Shown here: positions 1 to 6,268 of the stretch, one piece after another
Position numbering within the stretch: position 1 is the first letter of the stretch
Layout of the letters: each line of letters begins with the position of its first letter
NCBI GenBank assembly: GCA_946403615.1
Contig: CAMJAO010000135.1
Location: 1 to 6,268 of the forward strand
Direction of reading: 5' to 3'
DNA: 6,268 nucleotides
From: an uncultured Prevotellaceae bacterium
GTDB lineage: Bacteria; Bacteroidota; Bacteroidia; Bacteroidales; Bacteroidaceae
Notes under the pieces: generated by a model
What the model was told of the DNA's origin: nothing
What the model saw: the letters and a program-made list of their open reading frames with translations, nothing else
Databases searched by the model: none
Position numbers and translations under genes: made by a program

Positions 1-993
1 CGTAGAGATGAGCCTATCACCGTGCCCGTATATTATAAGAACAACGAAGTGGTTGACTGGAAACCGACCAATGCCAGCGGTTCTTTCTCAGGCGATTCTA
101 TTACACTGATGATGGCGTTTGCCAAGAGCCTCAACTCCATCGCTGTAAGGCTAAGTACAGAAGTGGGACTTCGTCATATTATCCGTACTGCACATGATAT
201 GGGCGTCAGTTCAAAACTATCAGAACATCCCTCCACCGCTTTGGGCGCAAGCGACGTGACCCTCTATGAATTAGTCAGCGCCTATTGCACCATCGCCAAT
301 GGCGGCAAACGTCCCAAGCCCATATTGGTAACGCGTATAGAAGACCGTGACGGCAACGAAATATACAATATCGAAGATAAGGAACAGCCCCGTGCCCTAC
401 CCTTCAAAACAGCTTATATGATGCAACGAATGTTGATGTACGGGGTAGAAGCTGGAACTTCACGGTCGCTAAACAATTATGTAGGCAGTTATTTCGACAC
501 CGACATCGGAGGAAAGACCGGCACGACAAACAACAATTCCGACGGGTGGTTTATGGGGGTAACACCTCGTCTTGTAGTAGGTGCATGGGTTGGAGGCGAA
601 TACCGCAGTATCCATTTCCGTACAGGTGCATTGGGCCAAGGCGCACGTACAGCATTGCCAATATGCGGTCGATTCCTTCAATCAGTACTCAACGATAAGA
701 AATACGCCAAATACCGTTGCCGTTTTGCTGTACCTAACGGTGAAGATGTGAACATCAGCGACTATGACTGTTCGCAACACTATGCCCCCCATATTGATGT
801 ACCTGTTGACACACTCGGTTTTTATTATGACGATGACATGGACGGTTATTACGGTGAACCTGTAGTGGATGAATTCGGTAATCCGATAGAACAGCCTCAG
901 CATCCTTACGATGACGAGAGCGACGAATATGACCATTACAGCACCGTCCCTGAAAGAACTGAACCTGAAGACGAAATCCATTTCAACTATTGA
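1..993 (+). CDS. mrcA: Penicillin-binding protein 1A family, C-terminal transpeptidase part (5' partial)
   Basis: Class A PBPs polymerise glycan strands and cross-link peptide stems of peptidoglycan on the periplasmic side of the inner membrane. The reading frame is open from base 1, so the start, the membrane anchor, the glycosyltransferase domain and the active-site SxxK motif lie outside the window. Visible are a WKPTNASGSFSGDSITL segment typical of PBP1A just before the SxN motif (Ser-Leu-Asn, 127-135), and the KTGTT motif (514-528) followed by a SDGWFMGVTP strand and VVGAWVGGE. These identify the penicillin-binding transpeptidase fold. After that domain comes a tail very rich in Asp and Glu (about 829-975) ending at TGA 991-993. 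The helicase gene starts four bases later. The family call is firm; the mrcA symbol is tentative because paralogues (PBP1B/1C-like) cannot be excluded without the N-terminal half. The GTG at 22 is internal and is not a start. Confidence 0.93.
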   Translation, partial: RRDEPITVPVYYKNNEVVDWKPTNASGSFSGDSITLMMAFAKSLNSIAVRLSTEVGLRHIIRTAHDMGVSSKLSEHPSTALGASDVTLYELVSAYCTIANGGKRPKPILVTRIEDRDGNEIYNIEDKEQPRALPFKTAYMMQRMLMYGVEAGTSRSLNNYVGSYFDTDIGGKTGTTNNNSDGWFMGVTPRLVVGAWVGGEYRSIHFRTGALGQGARTALPICGRFLQSVLNDKKYAKYRCRFAVPNGEDVNISDYDCSQHYAPHIDVPVDTLGFYYDDDMDGYYGEPVVDEFGNPIEQPQHPYDDESDEYDHYSTVPERTEPEDEIHFNY

Positions 994-997
994 GACA

Positions 998-2740
998 ATG
1001 ACATCCTCCATAGAGCATATCGACCTGAATAACGTTGAGATGCAACGTGCGCTGGACCTACTGGAACATACTAACCGCTCATTGTTTCTGACAGGCAAAG
1101 CCGGCAGTGGAAAATCAACATTTCTCAGATATATCTGTCAAACCACGAAGAAAAAACATGTGGTATTGGCACCGACTGGCATTGCGGCCATCAATGCCGG
1201 CGGGGTTACCCTTCACAGTTTCTTCAAGATACCTTTTCATCCTTTGGTACCTAACGATGTGAAATACTCTCCCAAACACATCAAAGAGACGCTAAAATAT
1301 AATGGAGAAAAAAGGAAAATTATCCAAGAACTGGAACTGATTATCATTGATGAGATCAGTATGGTAAGAGCCGACATCATTGATTTTGTGGATAAAGTGC
1401 TCCGTATTTATTCACGCAACATGCGTGTTCCGTTTGGCGGCAAACAATTGTTGCTCGTAGGTGACATTTTCCAGTTGGAACCCGTTGTCAGAGAAGAAGA
1501 CCGTCAACTGCTTACCCCATTTTATCCATCTGCATATTTCTTCGACGCATTGGTATTCCGCCGTTTCGAATTGGTCAGCATCGAGTTGAAAAAGGTCTAT
1601 AGGCAAAGCGACGCTTCTTTTATCAAAATTTTAGATAACATCCGCACCAATCAGGTAAGCGACCGCGAATTAGCCATGCTCAACAGTCGTGTTGGTGCAG
1701 ATCTACCCCTGGAAGAAAATCAGTTGGCCATCACACTCTCCGCCCGACGTGACACGGTAGATTTCATCAATGAGCAACATCTTAACCAATTACCTGGTGA
1801 TGCTGTCAGGCTGACAGGTGAGATCACCGGTGATTATCCTTCTCAAAATTTGCCCACCACAATCGAACTTGATATCAAACCCGGTGCGCAAATCATTTTT
1901 GTGAAAAATGACAAAGACCACCGATGGGTAAACGGCACACTTGGCATCATATCTGGTATCGCAATGAATGATGAAGGTGAAGAGCAACTCTATATCATCA
2001 CCGAAGATGGCGACGAGTTGGACGTTTATCGTGAGCGCTGGAGCAACATGCGTTACACGTTCAACACGAAAGAACAAAAAATTGAAGAAGAAGAAATCGG
2101 CACTTTCACACAATTTCCCATCCGTCTGGCGTGGGCCATCACAGTACATAAAAGCCAAGGTCTCACTTTCCGACAAGTGAATATCGATTTCAGCGGTGGA
2201 GTATTCGCCGGGGGACAAACTTACGTGGCATTTTCACGTTGCACCTCACTTGACGGTATCAGCCTTAAAGCCCCTATCCGCCGAAGTGACATCTTTATCC
2301 GTCATGAGGTGATAAGATTTGCCAGCACCTACAACAACCATCAGATTTATCAACGAGCCATGTCATCATCAGTTGCAGACAAAGAATACCTCGAAGCCGT
2401 AGAAGCCTTCGACGCGGGTGATATGCAATCTTTTTTAGACCATTTCTTCATTGCCATTCATCAGCGATATGACATTGAAAATCCCGTGATTAAACGATAT
2501 ATCCGCAAGAAATTGGATATCATTAACCAATTACGTCGCGAAAAAGAGGCATTAGCTGCAGAGTTCAAGAAGAAAGAGAGATATCTGAAAAAGCTGTCAG
2601 CGGAATATGTGGTGATGGGTAAAGAATGCGAACGTGAAAACATGAAAGATGCTGCGATAGCCAACTATCAGAAAGCATTAGAACTTCATCCCGGATCACG
2701 TGAAGCAAAGCGAAGAATTCAGGAGTTGAGAAGCCGTTGA
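998..2740 (+). CDS. Pif1-like SF1B DNA helicase with C-terminal coiled coil and TPR
   Basis: Predicted ATP-dependent 5'-3' DNA helicase of 580 residues. The motifs occur in order: Walker A GKAGSGKST (34-41 within 33-41), motif Ia APTGIAAINAGGVTLHSFF (58-76), Walker B IIIDEISMV (115-123), motif III with PFGGKQLLLVGDIFQLEPV (145-163), motif IV KKVYRQ (198-203), motif V TVHKSQG (382-388) and motif VI YVAFSR (409-414). The stretch from DEISMV to GDIFQLEP matches the Pif1 signature region, which separates it from RecD. Pif1 helicases unwind forks, G-quadruplexes and RNA-DNA hybrids; that role here is inferred. The C-terminus holds a charged, probably coiled-coil segment (about 508-533) and one TPR-like helix pair (about 534-567), an uncommon addition. 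ATG 998 is chosen because it lies four bases after the PBP stop and leaves about 30 residues before Walker A. An in-frame ATG at 911 would overlap the PBP by 83 bases and add a sequence of no family character. No Shine-Dalgarno is visible. Likely cotranscribed with, and perhaps translationally coupled to, the PBP gene. Confidence 0.92.
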   Translation: MTSSIEHIDLNNVEMQRALDLLEHTNRSLFLTGKAGSGKSTFLRYICQTTKKKHVVLAPTGIAAINAGGVTLHSFFKIPFHPLVPNDVKYSPKHIKETLKYNGEKRKIIQELELIIIDEISMVRADIIDFVDKVLRIYSRNMRVPFGGKQLLLVGDIFQLEPVVREEDRQLLTPFYPSAYFFDALVFRRFELVSIELKKVYRQSDASFIKILDNIRTNQVSDRELAMLNSRVGADLPLEENQLAITLSARRDTVDFINEQHLNQLPGDAVRLTGEITGDYPSQNLPTTIELDIKPGAQIIFVKNDKDHRWVNGTLGIISGIAMNDEGEEQLYIITEDGDELDVYRERWSNMRYTFNTKEQKIEEEEIGTFTQFPIRLAWAITVHKSQGLTFRQVNIDFSGGVFAGGQTYVAFSRCTSLDGISLKAPIRRSDIFIRHEVIRFASTYNNHQIYQRAMSSSVADKEYLEAVEAFDAGDMQSFLDHFFIAIHQRYDIENPVIKRYIRKKLDIINQLRREKEALAAEFKKKERYLKKLSAEYVVMGKECERENMKDAAIANYQKALELHPGSREAKRRIQELRSR

Positions 2741-2761
2741 ATCCCGCTATTCACTATAAAT

Positions 2762-2798
2762 AACGAATTGCGCCATCCTATCAGATGACGCAATTGTT
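2762..2798. terminator. Probable bidirectional terminator hairpin between convergent genes
   Basis: The arms 2766-2777 (AATTGCGCCATC) and 2784-2795 (GATGACGCAATT) pair over 12 positions with one C-A mismatch around a 6-base loop. Three more pairs (2762-2764 with 2796-2798) follow if G2765 is bulged. It lies 21 bases after the helicase stop and 28 bases after the end of the GH97 gene on the other strand. Both flanks are AT-rich (TTATAATATT on plus, TTATTTATAG on minus) but neither has a long uninterrupted U tract, so efficiency is uncertain. Confidence 0.6.
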
Positions 2799-2826
2799 AT
2801 AATATTGAAAAAATGTATCATGAACG

Positions 2827-4800
2827 TCATTCGGCATCACCGACAATGACAAGACCACCGTTTTCAGGAATGCTGACAGAGATTTTCTGACTCTTTGCAT
2901 TTTTGATTTTCTGAGTGGTCAAACTCCCGTTCAACTTGTCATCATCCGTATATAGCGAAATGTTTGTTCCTTTGGCAATCATGGGCAAGGTGATAGTTGT
3001 TTTTAATGTCTGGCTATCAGCATTCACACCTACGACAAACCATTTCTTTCCGGCACGACGAGCCATGATGATATATTTTCCGGGGTATCCGTCGATAAAA
3101 CGGATCTCATCCCACACGGTAGGCACATCTTTCATAAACTGTACAGCCCATTCTGGAGCATCTTGTATATTGTTGGGCGCCATGGCGAAATGTTGCACAC
3201 TGCTTTGGAAGAGCACGGCTGTAGCCAATGCGAAGACATCACTGGTTTTACGTATTGTTCCGTGTTGATTATCTGAATTATAATGTTTATTCAGTGTAGA
3301 GCCACCGAAATCCATAGGAGCCACCGCATTTCTTATAAACGGATGAGTAGCAGCATTTTGTGCTTCGGCGTCACATGCGCCCTGTCCAAAGTGAAGGTTC
3401 TCACTTGCCAGCACAGCCTCTGAAGCAACATAGTTGGGATACATCCTATCCCAGCCTCTTGGCAATGTGCATCCGTGGAAAATGACTTGTAATCCGAAAT
3501 CATTCGCGTCTGTAAGAATATCCTCATAGAGTTGCATCATCTGCTGTTTGTCACCTCCAAAGAAATCGACCTTGATGCCAAGAATACCTTGTTGTTGCAT
3601 CCAAGCCATCTCCTTTCGTCTTACTCCAGATTTATCCATTTTTCCTTTTGGTGATTGGGGCGCATCATTCCATGCACCGTTGGAGTTATACCAAAGGAAG
3701 AGCCCTACTCCACGTTCTTTACCATAACGAGCCAATTCAGCTATTTTCTCATAACCGATCTGCACATCCCACAGCGCATCCACAAGCACGGAACGCCAGC
3801 CCATGGCGGCTGAAAAGTCAATATAACGTTTCTGTTCATCAAAATTACAACTTGGGTCCATGCCGATAATCCACGACCACGATCCTTTTCCGTATGTGTA
3901 ATCACGTGAGGGCTCGTATTTCTGCTTCACCAGGTCTGTCGACACAGTCGATTCCACGATATTGGCAAGTGTGCCGACGGTAATCGTACGCCAAGGCGTG
4001 TCGAATGGCAGCGCAACGGCCGGAGTGGTTGAGCCCAGTCCGTTCATTTCTCCCGCTTGCGGGAAACCGACACCATAATTGTTTCCGCCATTGTTGAGCA
4101 ACCGACAGCCTACGTAATTGCCATCTGTTCCCGTCTCTGAAACAAGAATCCAACAAGGTTGTTCTTTGGCACTTCCATTCACTTTGAACAGACAAGGGAA
4201 AGAATAGCCCTCGCCCCATCCATTTTTCCCGGTTGAGTCATCAAGCGTGTATGACGTCTCATAACTGGGGGATGTTCGGGCAAATCCGCCCATGGGTTTG
4301 GACTGTGGACAAAGGAATGTCGTTGTACCTTCCGGGAAGACAAATGCGCTCTCCTCTTTTTCGACAACTCCCACCAATGTTTGCCTTTTTCCTTCGATAT
4401 GATAACGATAGGCAACATCCCTATTGCTGACACGGAACACGATGTCCAACACATGGCGGCCATTCTTGTCAAATGTGCAAACTGCTTCGTTGGCTTCATA
4501 CAACACATGCATTTGCTTGGCAGTTTTCACCTGATAATCATCTTTCACAGACTTCACCTCGCATGCAGTCATAGACAAGCCTTGTGTAAGGTCTTCAAAA
4601 TTCATTTTCACTCCTAATGACGATGGAGTAATGACCACTTTTCCATTCCATGACACCTGATAAGAGGGACGCCCACCATTATCGTTGACCGTAACAGTCA
4701 ACCGACCGTCAGGACTGGAAAAAGACTTCTCTGCAGCCTGAACCGAAGTCAAACCGCCTGATAATAGAAATCCTAATAATAATTTGCTGATTGTTTTCAT
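2827..4800 (-). CDS. Secreted glycoside hydrolase family 97, retaining alpha-galactosidase-like
   Basis: Predicted exo-acting alpha-glycosidase of 657 residues. The N-terminus is a Sec signal peptide (Lys3, hydrophobic core about 6-18, likely cleavage after VQA or VQAA, residues 21-24). It lacks a lipobox Cys, so the enzyme is probably periplasmic and soluble. Three GH97 domains follow: the beta-sandwich N-terminal domain starting SFSSPDGRLTVTV (about 26-290), the TIM-barrel catalytic domain (about 295-570, with WSWIIGMDPSCNFDEQKRYIDF near its start), and a small C-terminal beta domain (about 572-657). GIKVDFFGGDKQ places Asp412 where the retaining branch has its nucleophile. Glu467 (in SEAVLASEN, with Glu461 six residues before) lies 55 residues further. 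As I recall, this is the spacing of nucleophile Asp415 and acid/base Glu470 in the Bacteroides thetaiotaomicron alpha-galactosidase BtGH97b. Its size also fits that enzyme better than the longer SusB. Substrate is inferred: alpha-galactosides such as raffinose-type sugars or galactomannan side chains. No susC/susD genes adjoin it. Transcription probably starts from the -7 element at 4867-4874. Confidence 0.93.
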   Translation of the reverse strand: MKTISKLLLGFLLSGGLTSVQAAEKSFSSPDGRLTVTVNDNGGRPSYQVSWNGKVVITPSSLGVKMNFEDLTQGLSMTACEVKSVKDDYQVKTAKQMHVLYEANEAVCTFDKNGRHVLDIVFRVSNRDVAYRYHIEGKRQTLVGVVEKEESAFVFPEGTTTFLCPQSKPMGGFARTSPSYETSYTLDDSTGKNGWGEGYSFPCLFKVNGSAKEQPCWILVSETGTDGNYVGCRLLNNGGNNYGVGFPQAGEMNGLGSTTPAVALPFDTPWRTITVGTLANIVESTVSTDLVKQKYEPSRDYTYGKGSWSWIIGMDPSCNFDEQKRYIDFSAAMGWRSVLVDALWDVQIGYEKIAELARYGKERGVGLFLWYNSNGAWNDAPQSPKGKMDKSGVRRKEMAWMQQQGILGIKVDFFGGDKQQMMQLYEDILTDANDFGLQVIFHGCTLPRGWDRMYPNYVASEAVLASENLHFGQGACDAEAQNAATHPFIRNAVAPMDFGGSTLNKHYNSDNQHGTIRKTSDVFALATAVLFQSSVQHFAMAPNNIQDAPEWAVQFMKDVPTVWDEIRFIDGYPGKYIIMARRAGKKWFVVGVNADSQTLKTTITLPMIAKGTNISLYTDDDKLNGSLTTQKIKNAKSQKISVSIPENGGLVIVGDAE

Positions 4801-4866
4801 ATGATTAACTTCAAAAATAATTCAAGTGTTATTTCATCAGGTTATGTGACAATTATTATTTTGTTG

Positions 4867-4874
4867 CAAAGTTA
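4867..4874 (-). promoter_or_regulatory. Bacteroidetes -7 element for the GH97 gene
   Basis: Read on the minus strand this is TAACTTTG, an exact fit to the TAnnTTTG consensus of the Bacteroidetes primary sigma factor. It sits 66 bases before the GH97 ATG, giving a leader of roughly 60 bases. No clear TTTG/TTG -33 element is found at the usual 19-21 base spacing; only a T-rich TTTTATTC stretch is there, so it may be weak or need an activator. Confidence 0.5.
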
Positions 4875-4935
4875 CAAAAAAACAAGGGTAGAATAAAAGA
4901 ACTTATTCCTTTTTATAGTCAGATAAAGTAACTTT
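4868..4935. repeat. Inverted 8-mer pair and small palindrome in the divergent promoter region
   Basis: AAAGTTAC at 4868-4875 is the exact reverse complement of GTAACTTT at 4928-4935. The second copy lies within an 11-base palindrome AAAGTAACTTT (4925-4935), and a related AAAGTAATT follows at 4942-4950, beside the rightward -33 element. The first copy overlaps the leftward -7 element. This could be a regulator's operator set, but the region is AT-rich and 8-mer matches can arise by chance. Confidence 0.25.
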
Positions 4936-4948
4936 TTCAAAAAAGTAA

Positions 4949-4978
4949 TTGGTTATTCCAAATAATGTGTTATTTTTG
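4949..4978 (+). promoter_or_regulatory. Bacteroidetes-type promoter for the small secreted protein gene
   Basis: A TTG (4949-4951) is followed after exactly 19 bases by TATTTTTG (4971-4978), matching the Bacteroidetes -33 TTG and -7 TAnnTTTG layout. Transcription should begin a few bases after 4978, leaving an AT-rich leader of about 70-75 bases before ATG 5059. Both elements point away from the GH97 gene, so the two genes are transcribed divergently from this region. Confidence 0.65.
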
Positions 4979-5058
4979 CAATCAACAAGTCGTGTCTGAA
5001 AAAAGGCATAAATCCCTATATGTATTTTTAACTATCATCATTAAAACATTAATTTCAT

Positions 5059-5487
5059 ATGAAAAGGATTCTATTTTCACTGTTCTGGGTATTATTATTC
5101 AGCACTGGAGCATCGGCACAGGTCAAGACCTATCTGAATGTCGATGAAAATGAGACAATGGTATTGAATGCCAGCAACTGTGTAGATCGCATGGGTAAGA
5201 ACTATCTTTTATGGGTGCGTTATGATTACAAAGACAAGAAAGCATGCAAGAAAGAGGCAAAACGCGATCGCGTGGACGGAAAACCAGTTAGAATGGAAGT
5301 GCTCTATGAGTTTGATGAGCCCTTGCTTACCTATCGTATCATCTCCAAGAAATATTTCGACAAAAATGATATGATTTTAAAAGAGATCAACTTATATAAT
5401 GCCCCTTGGAACGATGTTGGCGACAATGACTATTCGCTTAAGTTGGGCATATACATGACCGGGGCGTTCAACATTACAGCCGGATGA
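5059..5487 (+). CDS. Small secreted protein of unknown function
   Basis: I do not recognise a named family. The 142-residue product begins with a clear Sec signal peptide: MKR, then a hydrophobic core (about 4-15), then STGASA with likely cleavage after Ala20. This leaves a mature protein of about 122 residues starting QVKTYLNVDENE. There is no lipobox Cys and no later membrane segment, so it should be soluble in the periplasm or exported. The mature part alternates hydrophobic and charged residues in a way that suggests beta strands (LLWVRYDYKDKK, RMEVLYEFDEPLLTYRI, LKLGIYMTGAF) and has a Lys/Asp-rich centre. The general layout, an NVDE start, an LLWVRYDY strand and a late APWNDVGDND turn, vaguely recalls surface-adhesin-E-like small proteins; this is only a resemblance. 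It has its own promoter (4949-4978) and a strong hairpin 45 bases after its stop, so it is probably a single-gene unit. Confidence 0.8.
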   Translation: MKRILFSLFWVLLFSTGASAQVKTYLNVDENETMVLNASNCVDRMGKNYLLWVRYDYKDKKACKKEAKRDRVDGKPVRMEVLYEFDEPLLTYRIISKKYFDKNDMILKEINLYNAPWNDVGDNDYSLKLGIYMTGAFNITAG

Positions 5488-5531
5488 TTGTCCGGATCTG
5501 GGCGGATATGCATTCTGGCATTATAAATAGA

Positions 5532-5569
5532 CATCAGGGTATGAGTCATTTTTGACCCATACCCTGATG
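5532..5569. terminator. Strong bidirectional terminator hairpin
   Basis: Arms 5532-5548 and 5553-5569 pair over 17 positions with a single A-C mismatch (arm core CATCAGGGTATG / CATACCCTGATG) around a TTTT loop. It lies between the convergent ends of the small secreted protein gene (stop at 5487) and the ABC ATPase gene (stop at 5593), about 23 bases from the latter. It is followed by CTTTATGTG on plus and by CTATTTATAATG on minus, AT-rich but not a pure U tract. Position and symmetry support termination from both sides. Confidence 0.75.
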
Positions 5570-5592
5570 CTTTATGTGTAAATGAAAGAGGC

Positions 5593-6268
5593 TTAACTCT
5601 CTACATTAAAATATGCCTCCAACTCTTGTTGAGCAGCACCCTCATGGTTGTCGATATCACGGATGATGTGTCCGTGTTCCATCAACGTGATGCGGTTGCT
5701 GATGTCGATGGTGTGCTGCAGGTTGTGGCTGCTCACCAGAATAGTCGCACCCGTCTGCTCCCGATATGCTGTCAGTGTGTGTTTTAGGATGTTTTGACTC
5801 GACGGGTCGAGGAAATTAAACGGTTCGTCCAACACCAACAATTGAGGATGATTAAGCAGAGCTGCTATGATACCGATTTTTTGTTTATTTCCAGCAGAGT
5901 AATCACGAATCAGTTTCTTTTGATCCAATATCTCACCGTTCATCAACGAATCGTATTCGTGAACACGTTCAAAAGTGGCAGCCTCAGTCAGACCACACAC
6001 CTTACCGACGAAGGTGAAAAATTCCTCAGCTGTGAGAAAATCTATCAGGAAACCTTCATCGATATAGGCACCTGTGAATTCCTTCCATGCCTCACTTTGA
6101 GAAGGGTCGATGGCCTCAGTGGATTCTGTCTCGTTTGCGAAGACAAAACTGACATGACCATCGTCAGCCTTCAACAAATCAAGCATCAGACGAAACAGCG
6201 TGGTTTTTCCTGCGCCATTGTTTCCTACCAATCCGATAATATCACCATTGTGAATATCCAATGATTCG
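5593..6268 (-). CDS. ABC transporter ATP-binding protein (5' partial)
   Basis: Nucleotide-binding subunit that powers an ABC transporter on the cytoplasmic face of the inner membrane. The frame runs off the right edge (visible N-terminus ESLDIHNGDIIGLVG), so perhaps 20-30 residues are missing; about 224 are seen. Motifs present are Walker A GNNGAGKTT (6199-6225), a signature motif SAGNKQK (5878-5898) in place of classic LSGGQ, Walker B LLVLDEP (5821-5841) with the catalytic Glu, a FLDPSSQ D-loop just after it, and the H-loop His (5725-5727) in VSSHNLQHT. The short, single-domain form with GDIIGLVGNNGAGKTTL resembles ATPases of ABC-2 type exporters (CcmA/NodI-like group), where the permease is usually a neighbouring gene; none is in the window. 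The substrate cannot be told. The C-terminus ends soon after the HGHIIRD strand, without a regulatory extension. Confidence 0.93.
   Translation of the reverse strand, partial: ESLDIHNGDIIGLVGNNGAGKTTLFRLMLDLLKADDGHVSFVFANETESTEAIDPSQSEAWKEFTGAYIDEGFLIDFLTAEEFFTFVGKVCGLTEAATFERVHEYDSLMNGEILDQKKLIRDYSAGNKQKIGIIAALLNHPQLLVLDEPFNFLDPSSQNILKHTLTAYREQTGATILVSSHNLQHTIDISNRITLMEHGHIIRDIDNHEGAAQQELEAYFNVES

Noticed and set aside
22..24. GTG as start of the PBP gene
   Set aside because: The frame is open to base 1 and the residues before it continue the transpeptidase domain; the true start is outside the window.
911..997. In-frame N-terminal extension of the helicase from ATG 911
   Set aside because: It would overlap the PBP coding sequence by 83 bases and adds a low-complexity Thr/Lys-rich stretch with no family character; ATG 998 fits the spacing and the expected distance to Walker A.
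3902..4508. Long minus-strand frames inside the GH97 gene (3902-4219 and 4179-4508)
   Set aside because: They overlap the GH97 coding sequence in another frame and read as Arg/Trp/Cys-rich shadow translation without motifs.
4965..5147. Plus-strand frame beginning before the small secreted protein gene
   Set aside because: It begins inside the promoter -7 region and overlaps the signal-peptide gene in another frame; no coding character.
5480..5495. Small inverted repeat CCGGA-TGATTG-TCCGG over the stop of the small secreted protein gene
   Set aside because: Only five pairs, without a U tract; the much stronger hairpin at 5532-5569 explains termination.
6259..6261. TTG as start of the ABC ATPase
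   Set aside because: The frame continues past it to the window edge with ESLDI, the usual strand before Walker A, so the gene is simply cut by the edge.
1..6268. CRISPR arrays, tRNA or rRNA genes, insertion sequences, att sites, defence or toxin-antitoxin modules
   Set aside because: No regular repeats, cloverleaf-like segments, transposase or integrase motifs, or small paired toxin-like genes were seen on either strand.

Overview
The window looks like chromosomal DNA of a Bacteroidales bacterium, most likely a Prevotella relative. This rests on the class A PBP with an acidic tail, a GH97 glycosidase with its nearest affinity to Bacteroides enzymes, AT-rich leaders without obvious Shine-Dalgarno sequences, and TAnnTTTG promoter elements of the Bacteroidetes type. 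The genus is an inference; no rRNA or other marker is present.

Layout. (1) Positions 1-993, plus strand: the C-terminal transpeptidase part of a penicillin-binding protein 1A family protein, cut by the left edge. (2) Positions 998-2740, plus strand: a Pif1-type SF1B DNA helicase with a coiled-coil and TPR tail, four bases after the PBP stop and probably in the same operon. (3) Positions 2741-2826: a short convergent gap with a hairpin terminator. (4) Positions 2827-4800, minus strand: a secreted GH97 glycoside hydrolase carrying the residues of the retaining (alpha-galactosidase-like) branch. (5) Positions 4801-5058: an AT-rich divergent promoter region with a good sigma-ABfr-type promoter for the rightward gene and a -7 element for the leftward one. 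(6) Positions 5059-5487, plus strand: a small secreted protein of unknown function. (7) Positions 5488-5592: a convergent gap with a strong 17-bp hairpin, probably a two-way terminator. (8) Positions 5593-6268, minus strand: an ABC transporter ATPase, cut by the right edge.

How they work together. Apart from the PBP-helicase pair, the genes look like independent units: cell-wall synthesis plus DNA maintenance, periplasmic oligosaccharide cleavage, a small exported protein, and an export or efflux ATPase. No susC/susD pair, regulator, mobile element, CRISPR array or RNA gene is visible. I see no convincing new multi-gene system. The least explained items are the TPR-tailed helicase coupled to a PBP and the small secreted protein opposite the GH97 gene.
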